This document shows positions 22,840 through 32,759 of a DNA stretch of 64,000 nucleotides, piece by piece. Positions within the stretch are counted from its first letter, which is position 1. Each line of letters begins with the position of its first letter. Both the position numbers and the translations under genes were made by a program. The notes under the pieces are model-generated. The model ran no database searches and was not told the origin of the DNA. It worked only from the letters and a program-made list of their open reading frames with translations. The stretch spans positions 713,501 through 777,500 of the forward strand of contig JANUWF010003367.1 in the NCBI GenBank assembly GCA_026120185.1, written 5' to 3'. This DNA is from Voacanga thouarsii (taxonomy: Eukaryota; Streptophyta; Magnoliopsida; Gentianales; Apocynaceae).

Positions 22840-23848
22840 TAAAACTCTATTTTGTTGTAAAATCCTCGCAAATTCGTGACGGATTTGCGACGAATTGGGG
22901 TTTTGAGATTTTCTATAAATTTTTTCATTTATTTATTTTTTAATTAAAAATATTGACCGTCGTAAAACCCTCACAAATTGCGAGATCTTTGCGACGGACG
23001 TTCAAAAATTTTTAAAATATTTTTTAAAAAAACAATCGATCGTCGCAAAACCCTCGCAAATTGCGAGGGTTATTTACCGTCGCAAAATCGTCGCAAATTG
23101 CGAGGGTTTTACGATGGACGTTCAATTTTTTTTTAAAAAATAGATAGCCATCGCAAAACCCTCGCAATTTGCGAGGGCTGAATTACCGTCGCAAAACCCT
23201 CGCAATTTGCGAGGACTTTGCGATAGACGTTCAAAAATTTTAAAAATATTTTTTAAAAAAACAATCGGTCGTCGCAAAAACCTCGCAAATTGAGAGGGTT
23301 ATTTGCCGTCGCAAAATCCTCGCAATTTGCAAGGGTTTTGCGATGGACGTTCAAAATATTTTTTTAAAAAATATTTTTTAAAAAAATAAATTACCGTCGC
23401 AAAACCCTCGCAAATTGCAAGGGCTAACTACCGTCGTAAAACCCTCGCAAATTGCGAGGACTTTGCGATGGACGTTCAAAAATTTTAAAAATATTTTTTT
23501 AAAAAATAATTTGTCGTCGCAAAACCCTCGCAAATTGCGAGGGTTTTGCGATGGACGTTCAAAAATTTTTTTAAAAATATTTTTTTAAAATAAATCTCCG
23601 TCGCAAAACTCTCGCAATTTGCGAGGGCATAAATACCGTCGCAAAACCCTCGCAAATAGCGACGATTTTGCTACGAATTGCGACGGGTATTTTGGTCAGT
23701 CGCAAAACCGTCGCATATTGCGACGGTTTTGCGACGGTTTTGGTCAACTCGCGACTTGTTTGAAAATCGTCGCAAATTGGTCGCTATTAGCGACGGTATT
23801 GAAGCCGTCGCAAAAAAATCGTCGCAAATCGCGATTTTTCCTGTAGTG
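22840..23848. repeat. Right subterminal array and terminal inverted repeat of CACTA-1
   Basis: A unit of CCGTCGCAAAACCCTCGCAA, a TTGCGAGGG arm, GCGATGGACGTTC, and an A/T-rich tail repeats; the GACGTTC landmark falls near 22996, 23116, 23225, 23345, 23470 and 23553 (spacing about 83-125 bp). The core TCGCAAATTGCGA is almost a perfect palindrome, giving many hairpin-forming sites. It ends in TCGCGATTTTTCCTGTAGTG. Confidence 0.9.
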
Positions 23849-24061
23849 CTAGCTCCATGTGCCATCTCGAATATTGTAATCAACCAAGAACTAAATAAAT
23901 AAAAGAAATCAAACAAGAAAGAAACAATCAAAAGCTCAATATACAACAGTCTCAAAACCTAGGCATTACTTAAACCATCAATCCCCCTTACATGTCAACT
24001 TAAGAGATTTCAGACTTATTTTTCACTTGCAGTTTAAAGCCTAGAGATGTCATAACCTATT
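23849..24061 (-). pseudogene. Gypsy A gag start and 5' leader
   Basis: The gag ATG is at 23865 (minus strand: ATGGCACATGGAGC). After removal of CACTA-1 and one CTA/TAG copy, the frame continues as MAHGARRATQEGAGE into 13512. 23849-23851 is the right copy of the 3-bp target duplication. 23866-24061 is a short leader between gag and the primer site. Gypsy E gag also starts with MAH, so the two elements are related. Confidence 0.8.
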
Positions 24062-24074
24062 GTCTCTGATACCA
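24062..24074 (-). other. Primer binding site of gypsy A (initiator Met-tRNA)
   Basis: Minus strand TGGTATCAGAGAC, five bases from the LTR edge at 24080. Confidence 0.88.
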
Positions 24075-24079
24075 CTAAA

Positions 24080-25988
24080 TGTCACACCCTGGACTCGAGA
24101 GATGACATGGCAGTATCCCGAAATGGAATACCGAACACGGAACCAGAACAAGCATTACCAAAAATAGACTCAACTATTATAACTGAAATTGCTAAAACTC
24201 ATAATTATTCGATTACAATGCAAAACGATCTAACTAATCCCTTGGAATAACTCCAGACATACTAAAACTCCAATGTCATAAAGTAGACCATAAATGAGAA
24301 CGTTATATGAACTCGTCAAATTAGTCACTCTAGGTTCTTCTCGAACCACTCGTCTAATTCCTTCTCGTTCAACTGAGAACCTGAAATGATAAGGTGTGAG
24401 CTCACTAGCTTAGTAAGAATCATGACTTAACCGGGATTGAGCAAGTTACATAGATATAGTTTCGCAAATCATTAAACTTTAAAATAGTGGTAGCAGTGGA
24501 CTTAGTTAGGGTAACACATGGTTGTGGTTCAGGCTCAAATATTTCTCACTTATAGCATACCCTAAGGAATAATACAACAAACAAAGGTAACTTTGATCAA
24601 ACTGAGGAGATTCAGAATTAGGAAGTCAACCAGCGCCCGTTAGGAAGAGTAAACAGCGCATGTTGGAACAAAACGGAAGGGGTCTGATTCTAAGATGAAC
24701 TGGCGCCTGTTTAGGTATGTCAACCGGCGCCTGTTGAAGCTAAAAATGGAAGGGTCAATTTTCTGAGGACCAACCGGTGCCTGTTGAACATAGGAACCAG
24801 TGCCTGTTTAGCTGAAGAACCGGCGCCGGTTCTTCACGGGAAAATTTCCAGAATGCGTTTGTTTCAACCGGCGCCTATTGGACTGAATAACAGACGCTTG
24901 TTCAAATTAAATCTGCCAAAAAAATAGAGCACAATACACGAAAAGTAGAGACCAAAGAAAGGACATAAAACTAGAACAAATCAGAGGCCAAAATGCACAA
25001 AGAAACAGAACAAGGCTCAACATTCACAACCACTCCAATAATGAACAACACAACCATTACCCTACCATTTTTCCATAACAGTTCACTATACCATTTCCAA
25101 CTTTTCAAATCATGTGAACAGACCCAGAATTCATGACACATATTTGGGGAGAAGCTTTGGCTAACTGATATCAGTCTCCTAACTATTTTATCCCGTTAGG
25201 AGGAGGGCTAGTATACAGAATTGGGCAAGGTATTGTATCCCCTAAGCCTAGGGCCAGTACACAGAACATAAGGGATCATCCCTACCAAGACCAAACCCCA
25301 AACAAATGACAGAACATAACAAAATTTCAGCAACCAAAATTCAATACGGAACAAGAACAGTAAAGTACATATCATATAGTCTTACTTAAGCATAAACAAC
25401 TCAACATCACAACAAATTATTCCCATGCTCAATCCAATTGAATACCAACATAATTTTCAGATTGAAAAAAAAAAAAAACAGACCATCATAAAACTAAACC
25501 ATCAGTTGAAAATCAACACAGTTAAGTCAGAATCCTTACCCAGAATCCTACTCACAGATCACCCTTATCACCACCAATCTCTTCCACACCTACAATCCCA
25601 ATCAATCCCCATCAGAACATCATTCACCCCATTTCTCCCCAAATCAGAACAGTAAAATTAAGAACCTTAGACATCAATTAAACCTCAATAAAAGCTTAAG
25701 GGGAATGCGGATTACCTAAATTCGAAGCCTCGAGCTCTTCCCCTTCCTTTGTCTCCTCCTTTTGGCCTTTCTCCTCTCTCTGAACTGTCTCTGACAGTTG
25801 AACAACGATGTGAATATCAGAACCACGTTCTGGCAAAACGTTTAATCAGTCAGAGAGTTACAAAATTGTTATCAAGTCCTCCTAATATTCCCCCATTAAT
25901 TAAGTCCCTAACTATAAGGGCTAAGCCCATGGCTAATTAACATAAAAAAAAGAAAGGCCCAGTAGAGTCTCTGGACCATGGGCTCACA
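24080..25988 (-). repeat. 5' LTR of gypsy A
   Basis: The inner edge is clear: plus strand TGTCACACCCTGG starts at 24080 next to the primer site, so the minus-strand LTR ends GGTGTGACA. The outer edge is placed at 25988 because minus strand TGTGAGCCC there gives a TGT...ACA terminal inversion; TGATTTGATT at about 26007 is an alternative. The partner LTR is outside the window, so it cannot be checked. It contains a regularly spaced motif array (24628-24902). Confidence 0.6.
24628..24902. repeat. Array of nine AACCGGCGCCTGTT-like motifs phased at about 23.5 bp
   Basis: Copies of a 14-bp motif start at 24628, 24651, 24698, 24722, 24772, 24795, 24818, 24866 and 24889. Steps are 23, 47, 24, 50, 23, 23, 48 and 23 bp: multiples of about 23.7. 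The copy at 24818 (AACCGGCGCCGGTT) is a perfect palindrome. All copies have the same orientation. Located inside the gypsy A LTR. Confidence 0.85.
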
Positions 25989-26140
25989 ACTTGTCAATCA
26001 AATCACTCCCCCACACTTAAACTGGACATTGTCCTCAATTGCCAAATAAATATAAAAAGAACAAACAATACCATGGGACCAAAAAAATATAAAGGATAAG
26101 AGATAAGAAAAATAAATTTTCATTCGTTTGGCATTGTGCT

Positions 26141-26530
26141 CTACAAGATCTGAATGCTTGAAGAATGAGGCATTGACAAAGTACTTCCCGTTGAATGGGG
26201 TGAAGGATAGAAATTACCAGCATCCTCCAAGAACTTCTTACAATATAGTGTTGAAAAATCTAGCTCCTTGAAGCATGGTAAATTCAACACATCATTATTT
26301 GGACCCATATTCTCTGAGAAAAGAGAGGAACCTAGGAAATCATGTGACAAAGAGAGGTTAGGATTATTAGCACATAGAGAAGAATTGAATACCTCCATTC
26401 CCACATTGGATAGTTGTCTCTCATAGCATCTCTCCTCTCCTGGGAGATTCTCTTGTTCGAGTGTATGGGCCAGCATGAGCTTATGATTCCCCTCAATAAT
26501 CTTAACTAAGTGTTTCCTTTGATCACACAA
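26141..26530 (-). other. Unrecognised 129-codon ORF in the LARD-like element
   Basis: An open frame from a MCDQRKHLVKIIEGNH start. It resembles no family I recognise; it has no clear domain, signal or membrane segment. It may be a remnant of a 3' gag-pol-less internal region or chance. 26531-27022 beside it holds no gene that I can see, only a T-run at about 26669-26682. Confidence 0.25.
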
Positions 26531-27022
26531 TCATTGGGAAGTTTATTCATGCCACTGAACAGATGAATTTTTATTGGCAACAAAAGAATTCGCTAATGCT
26601 TCTAATGACGTCTCACCAAAAACATCAATGTGAGCTTGTAATTTTGCCAATCAATACACTAATGCTGTTTTTTTTTTTTTTTATGCAAGAAAAATGATGA
26701 ACAATGCAATAGAAATAAAACGAAATCTACTATATCGCCTTTAGGTCAATGGATCATGTACCAAGGCTCACACCTAGCAAAGACAAGAAGCAAGTTAGAT
26801 AACGGATTTATAGTTAAAACAACATTAAAAGAAGAAAAAGTTGATCAATTAAATAGAGTCAAGGTTAGTAAGTTAGGTTAGGTTACAAGGGTGTACAAGA
26901 ATACATGAAATACAAAAGATAGTACCTTTTTGTGAAATGAACAATTATATATAATTTACATATTTACATATTTACATATTCACATGGTTAAATCAACAAA
27001 ATCTAAGCTTTTATGCTATTAT

Positions 27023-27040
27023 TCCCCGACAATGGCGCCA
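27023..27040 (-). other. Primer binding site of the LARD-like element
   Basis: Minus strand TGGCGCCATTGTCGGGGA, six bases from the LTR, of the type used by Tat/Athila/Ogre-like plant gypsy elements. Confidence 0.8.
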
Positions 27041-27046
27041 AAAATT

Positions 27047-28418
27047 TGATGTGTTCCGAACTTGGGTATAAAAATCATACAAAAACTAAGCACATTTCCA
27101 ATCAAGTTTAAATTAAAACGTTCAACCAAAATCACACATATGAGCAAGTGTACTAATCATTAACCGAGCATAGGGTTCAAACGAGTATCGATCCTCAAGG
27201 AACAAGTAAACATTTGTCACATTTCTTTCATTGTTTAACCGACTCGATAAAGTGAAAAACAAATAAAAAGAAAAATAAAATATCCATGAATTCCTATCTT
27301 TTAGGTAGCTTAGTATCACATGTTTTGTCTCAACCAGTCTTACCCAAAAGATGCATTGAACATAATCCTTGATTAAATTTTCATATTCTGGCAAACTTAA
27401 AAATGAAACTAACTAATGAATCCATATTCTGGCAGACATCAATTAACCTTTAATTACCAGTTCTTAGCAATTAACTCCTTTTTCAAGCAATTTAAGAGAC
27501 AACAAATATGAAACCAATGAATTGAAACCACCATCAACCCCTTTTTCAAGCAAGTCAATAGAAAGTAACAATCAACCAATCTCGTAATTAGCCCAAGTAA
27601 TTAAATATCAAGAAGAACAATCAATTAATCAAAAGATCAAATACCTCTAACTATCATAAATATCTAAAACAATGTTAAATTACAATAAAACAATTAACAT
27701 ACATTGTCAAGAAAAAGAAAACAAAGTAAAAGAAAGTACTCATAGACAAGCCTCATTCTTTTTCCTTTGAAGACCTTCTTGTACAACCCTCATTGAACTT
27801 GAAGAATTCCTCCTTCGATTGAGTAATATTCTATGATAATTAATGAATTCTCCCATTTTTTCTTGTGTTTTTCATCTATTTATAGGCTTAGGAAGTGCCT
27901 AAACTCGTAGGTAAAGTGTTCTTGACCGAGTAGAAGTTGGAAGATACTAAAACTCTTCAGATTACTAAAAACCGTGTAGAACAAATCAAACACCGCCTTA
28001 GTTTTAGGGCACAGCTAGTGCCACCTTGGCTCTTGGAGCCGGCGCCAGTTGTGTTATGCTTCTCCACTTGTTCGCCGATTTTTTTTTTGAATTTTGCACA
28101 ATGTGTTCCAGAATGCAGCCGGCGCCGGTTCCAGCTTCACAGTCGGTGCCGCGTTGGTTCTGTTCTACTCTGTTTCACCAATTTTTCTATTGCTTCGAAG
28201 TTTGTTTCAACAATGCACGGCCGACGCTGGTTCTAGGGTCCTATCCGACGCGACATTTGTGTTTTCGTTTTATCCTAAAAATCTGAAATAAAGAACAAAA
28301 CACCTTTCCAAGGGTAAAATCTCAAATATGAAGGAATATGACTAGTTATTGAACAAAATGTATTACAAATGAACCTCAAATAACTATGAAAAACATGACT
28401 AATTTAGCCCCTATCACA
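27047..28418 (-). repeat. LTR of the LARD-like element
   Basis: Plus strand TGATGTGTTCCGAAC at the inner edge; outer edge ...CCCCTATCACA, so on the minus strand the LTR begins TGTGATAGGGGC and ends ACACATCA. About 1.37 kb. A second copy is not in the window, so the limits rest on the primer site and the TG/CA ends. It holds the same GC-rich doublet motifs as the gypsy A LTR (28013-28256). Confidence 0.7.
28013..28256. repeat. GC-rich motif doublets in the LARD-like LTR
   Basis: AGCCGGCGCCGGTT-like copies start at 28013 (weak), 28037, 28117, 28141, 28219 and 28242 (weak), forming three doublets spaced 24, 24 and 23 bp, repeated about every 103 bp. Same motif and same doublet spacing as 24628-24902. 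Confidence 0.7.
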
Positions 28419-28424
28419 TTTCTT

Positions 28425-29099
28425 CTCTGATATTCACACTAGAAGTAACCAGTGAATCGATTATTGAGTATATATTGAGATTTGTATAGGTTTAAGATTG
28501 ATTGATACTCTTAGTATTGATTGGCGTTTGGTTATTGTGTTAGGAATTGACAATGGAAAAGACCTAGGAGGCGATTACTTAAGTTAGAGGTATTGTTTGA
28601 TCATTGAAATTGGCTGAAGTCTACTGAGAATTATCCCTTCTCTCTATTCCCCCCTTCTCCCCCTCCAAAAATAAAAATAAAAAATAAAAATAAAAATAAA
28701 AAATAAAAAATAAAAAATAAAAATAAAATAAAAAGATTTAGCAGCCTTTTGGTTGTTTCATTCAAGAGGTACAAGAAATAGGTTTTAACTTGGCTATTCT
28801 TTTAAAGTTTTATATAGAAAAAGAAATTGTTTAAGCTTGCAAATTAAATGATTTTGGGGTAATGTTATTAGCTTATACTTATTCAAAAGTTTTGGCTGAT
28901 GTTGGATTTGATAGTTAAATGTATTGATAAACTGCTAAAATATTTTAGAATAAAGAACATTAGTTATTGGGACAAAATTGGTGCATTGGTTGTGGGAAGA
29001 ACATGTTCTACTTTGAATGAATGAATCCATTGGTATGGGCAAAAAGCCAACCAAATGATTGTAAGATTGTCACGTAATAGGACTAAATGCTAGGACTAA
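28425..29099. repeat. Dispersed repeat, copy 1
   Basis: Matches 55625-56532 along its length in direct orientation (for example TATTGATTGGCGTTTGGTTA, GATTTAGCAGCCTTTTGG, AAAAAGCCAACCAAATGATT, AGGACTAAATGCTAGGACT). Copy 1 has an (A3-6T)n tract at 28667-28735 where copy 2 has a poly(A) run. It is cut on the right by a CACTA-type end at 29100. Identity unknown. Confidence 0.85.
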
Positions 29100-29815
29100 C
29101 ACTATTGGAAATTGGGCAATCGGCCACGGAATATAGGCGTGGCGGATTACCCATATAATAGCTATAGATTAGCCACGGATTCAAAGACGTCGGTGATTTG
29201 TTGCTGATCTATGGGAGAATAAGGTGCATTACTGAATTTTGTCAATAAAAAATCCGTGGTTGATTCATAGGTAATCACAAATGGATCAACAATGGATATA
29301 TTAAAAAAATTTTCATTATATTTATGAAAATGTTTCGTGATTAATTCGTTGCTAAATCGCAGTTGATTTGCTATGAATCAACCACTCTTTTTTTAACCAC
29401 ATTTAAGTATATTTATGAAAAATATTCGTGGCCAATTCGTGGCTGATCGGCTGCAAATCAGCCACAAAAGTTTTTCAAATTTTCATGAAATTATAAAAAT
29501 TATTCATAGCCAATCCATAGGAGATCGGCTAAGAATTAGCCGTGGAAAAATTTAAAAAATCTTATAGATTTGGCAGTATAATTAATGACTCAACTACGAA
29601 TTTTTTTTTTAAAAAAAAATTCATTATATTTATGAAAAAATTCGTGGCTGATTTGCTACGAAACAGCTACGAAAATTTTTTTCGTAGCTGTTTCATAACA
29701 AATCAGTTGCGAATCAGCCACGAATTATTTTATATATAATTTTTGAATTAGTTTGTGGCCAATCCGTGCCTGATTGCTACAAATTAGCCATGAAATATTG
29801 TTCCCTTTTCAATTG
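29100..29815. mobile_element. CACTA-type end with subterminal array (CACTA-1b), other end not found
   Basis: Starts CACTATTGGAAATTGGGCAA right where the dispersed repeat breaks off, with TAA before it. It is followed by about 700 bp of repeated GCCACGGATT/CGTGGCTGATTTG and their reverse complements, typical of CACTA subterminal regions. The matching right end was not found, so it is truncated or itself interrupted. Confidence 0.7.
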
Positions 29816-31131
29816 TTAGACGCAACCTATTTCCCTCATTTCCTTTTCTTATCCTTTCCTCTCTGCTTCTCTTGTACCAATTGGTCATTTTTTTTCTATG
29901 CACGCACCTCCCTCCATCGCTGTCCCCTTTAGCCGAATCGCCGCCGCAGAGGGAACTCGCTGAATCTGCTTACTCACGTCTTCTATTTTCTTCCACTGAG
30001 CTTGAAGGTTGCCCTCACATGATCACCACATTCTGTTCAAGGCTAATGGGTGAGTGATCAGTGTTAGGACATTTTAGTTTTTTTAGTGGTTTTTTGGTAT
30101 TTAAATAGCAGTAATATAATACTTTGATTTTTTGGAATCTAAGTATCTCTTCTCATTACTTTGAATTGGCATTATTGATTCTATTGTATGCTATTGTGTG
30201 CACTGTGTGTTCGAAGGTCACATTTGGGTGTGTGTACTGTGTGTTCATATTTGCCACTTGGATCCCATGAATTTGCTGAACTACCTACTTTTCCTTTTGT
30301 TGCTAATGTTTATAGTGTAGGTGGTCTAGGATATTTGCCTTCCAAATTTCAATACAAAATGGTTGTTTGGATCCAAATTTCAGTACAGTCTTAATGATGC
30401 TAGTGTTCTAAGTGGTCTACATGCTCACATATATGTAGACAGTCTAGATGAAGAACTTATAGTTAGCACAGGCGTAGGAAGCATTCTCTATTACAATCTT
30501 AAGTAAAAAATTATAGGAAATTTGGTCCAAAGGATGATCAGTTTTCTCTGTGTAGATTTTCACAGTATGGTTCTGTCTGTTGTGATAGCTTATAATCCTA
30601 TTTTTGCCACTCAGTTCTTATTATGCATACTTCACAATGAGCATCCTGCTAGCTTGTTGCGTACTTTGTTCTCCCCCTCTTCTAGTTTCTTGTCCAATTG
30701 GAGCAGCCTACAATGGTATGATTTTAGTAGCCATGAAAATTTGGTATGATAAAATCTAAGAGATGGTTTGTGTTACTGAAATTGTTGGTGCTAGCCATTG
30801 GAATTATTGAGAAAATAGCTACTTGTCTAGTCTGCTAGGCTTGTAGTACTTATTTTTTCTTGTTTCTTTCTTATCTGAGTGCTTGAAGTTACCAGATGTT
30901 GGATGAGATAAATTCTTACATTATTGCATGAAGTTATTACCATGCAGGTACTATAACAGTTTTCTCTTTCTCTAGTAGGGTTCCATACCTAATCGTACTT
31001 AACCAATTGTCAATGGTCCACACCATTATAGCAATAGTTATAGATTTACTTTATTTTCACTTCACTAAGATGGAAATTACAATAATTTGTTTCAGTATTT
31101 GGTTTGCAAAATTTCGAATTTGGAAAGGTCT
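29816..31131. other. Interval between two CACTA-type left ends
   Basis: 29816-30060 is CT-rich and followed by a GTGAGT-like donor at 30050, resembling a 5' leader exon, perhaps captured or the interior of CACTA-1b. ORFs here (29872, 30188, 30522) resemble nothing I recognise. No RNA gene seen. Confidence 0.35.
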
Positions 31132-32759
31132 CACTACAAGAAAAATGAATTTCCGCAACCATTACATTTCGTGGGGAAAAAGATGGAATTGGTCATAAAT
31201 GATCAATTGCAATGGCATTGCAATGGGAAAATGCTCGTTGCTATTGAAGGGGGGTTGCAATGGCCTTTGCAACCATAAGCACCATCGCAATGATTTATTT
31301 TCCACGAAAAATACCTTTTTTTACAACCATTTTTTTTTTTCGTTACAAGAAACCTCAAATCTTTCCAAACTAAATGCAACGGTTTCTTTTTCCGCTGCAT
31401 GGCTGTTGCATATAGGCTTTTTTTTAACGGGTTTTGTTCATCGTAAATATAATTATTGCTCGTTGTAAATATTTAATATTATAATTAATTTTTATTTTAA
31501 AATAAATATTTAATTATTCTCACCACTTTTAAATGTGTCCCTACTTCTATACATTCCAAAATTATCTGTTGCATAATTTCTGACGCTTGTTATATAAGTG
31601 TGCCTAATTTTGCAACAATTACATTTGCTAGTGTCGCCTAATTTACTAATATTTATTATATAGATTTTTTTTTTGACGACACGCTTTGTAGAAGCATCTT
31701 CAAATTAGCGACCAAAGGTTATGCTTGAGTCCCCTTTTTTGCTACACTATGAGTGTGTAGCGTCCCAAATTTGGCGACAGTTTTTTTTTACATAAATGTC
31801 CCTTTCTTAGTGACGGAATAATCACTACACTATGATTGTGTAGCATCCCAAATTTGGCAATAGTATTTTTTACATAAATGTCCCATTTTTAGTGACGAAA
31901 TAATCCATAACATCGTAGAAAAGTATCTCGAAGTTACGACGTATAAGTATGTTGCGTTTCATATTTGGTGACACTTTTTTTTTTACATAAATGTCCTTAA
32001 AATGATGATACGTAACTATGAATCTGTCCCTTTCTCAGTGACGAAATAATCCACATCATCCCCAAAATATGTCCCCAAGTTACAACGGAATAAGTATGAT
32101 TGCTTCCCTTTTTCATAGACTAATTTTTCCATAGTGTCCCAAAATTTAGCATCACTTTTTTCCCCCAATATTTCTCACAATTTACGACACATGATTAATG
32201 TTGTGACATTTTTTGGTACAAAATTTCTCCATAAATTTTGTACCATTTTTATTTCTTGTTTTTTAATACTTTTAAAGCTGCCAAATTACATTTTTCAAAT
32301 TTTAAAAGCATAAAATATGAAACATAATTTAAATATTCAAAAAATATATAATTCAAATATCCACATAAAAAACAAGTAAAGTAATATTTGATTACAAAAT
32401 ATTCAACTAATTCTCAACCAGAAACATCTCTTCACATATTCAAAGTGGATGGATTTTTGCAAATAATTGTTTCATATTTTAATGTCCATGTAAATCAAAA
32501 CAAATCAAATTTTAAATACTCAAAATAATGAAATAATTTTATTGAAAAATATTGATAGTTTTTCAAAATTCAATGAAATAAATACAGTTGAAATAATTTG
32601 CCTAAATAAGATAGTTACATAAGCTTAACCTTGTGTAGATGTAAATGTAGATGTGGTAAAATTGTGACCAACCTAAAAAATTAAACGCATGTCATAAATT
32701 TTAGGTGTCATGATACTTTGTACTAGTAATAGTAAATAGAATGACCATGTTAATAGTAA
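31132..32759. repeat. Left end and subterminal repeats of CACTA-2
   Basis: CACTACAAGAAAAATGAATT at 31132 is a typical plant CACTA terminus. Next come inverted TTGCAATGG/CATTGCAA units (31200-31290). At 31680-32200, units with ACATAAATGTCCC, TAGTGACG(G/A)AATAATC and GCGTCCCAAATTTGG repeat about every 80-115 bp. 32230-32759 is AT-rich without a feature. Confidence 0.8.

Larger units (their letters stand above)
13516..23848 (-). mobile_element. CACTA-1, 10.3-kb CACTA (En/Spm) DNA transposon with TNP2 and TNPA-like genes
   Basis: Ends share a terminal inverted repeat (right end, inward: CACTACAGGAAAAATCGCGA; left end: CATAATAGGAAAAATCGCGA, continuing TTTGCGACGG). A 3-bp duplication flanks it, both ends have arrays of short GC-containing repeats, and the interior codes, on the minus strand, a TNP2-type transposase (20211-16500) and a TNPA-like protein (15664-14117). 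This is a structurally complete autonomous-type element, now carrying stop codons. It interrupts the gag of gypsy A. Confidence 0.92.
1..25988 (-). mobile_element. Ty3/gypsy retrotransposon A, interrupted twice, 3' end outside the window
   Basis: From right to left on the minus strand there is an LTR, a Met-tRNA primer site, gag, aspartic protease, reverse transcriptase, RNase H and the integrase zinc-binding region, the normal Ty3/gypsy order. A copia element (1222-11047) splits the reverse transcriptase and a CACTA element (13516-23848) splits gag just after its start. At both junctions the gypsy reading frame continues if the insert and one target-site copy are dropped, which shows this is one element. 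The rest of integrase and the 3' LTR lie left of base 1. Scattered stops and frameshifts make it inactive. The motifs fit a chromovirus of the Del/Tekay kind, but the region with the chromodomain is not in view. Confidence 0.9.
25989..28418 (-). mobile_element. Partial LTR element without gag-pol (LARD-like), minus strand
   Basis: An LTR (27047-28418), a primer site of the TGGCGCC...GGGGA class (27023-27040), and about 1 kb of internal DNA end on the left at gypsy A. The internal left end, read on the minus strand, has TTTAAGTGTGGGGGAG (about 25997-26016), which resembles a polypurine tract, but the expected second LTR is not beside it. No gag-pol is recognised. Parts may lie left of gypsy A, outside the window. 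Confidence 0.6.

Noticed and set aside
24628..24902. CRISPR-like array because of regular spacing
   Set aside because: Plant nuclear DNA; motifs are short and degenerate, spacers are not of CRISPR size, and no cas gene is present.
30188..30394. 68-codon ORF in the interval between CACTA ends
   Set aside because: No start context, domain or similarity that I recognise.
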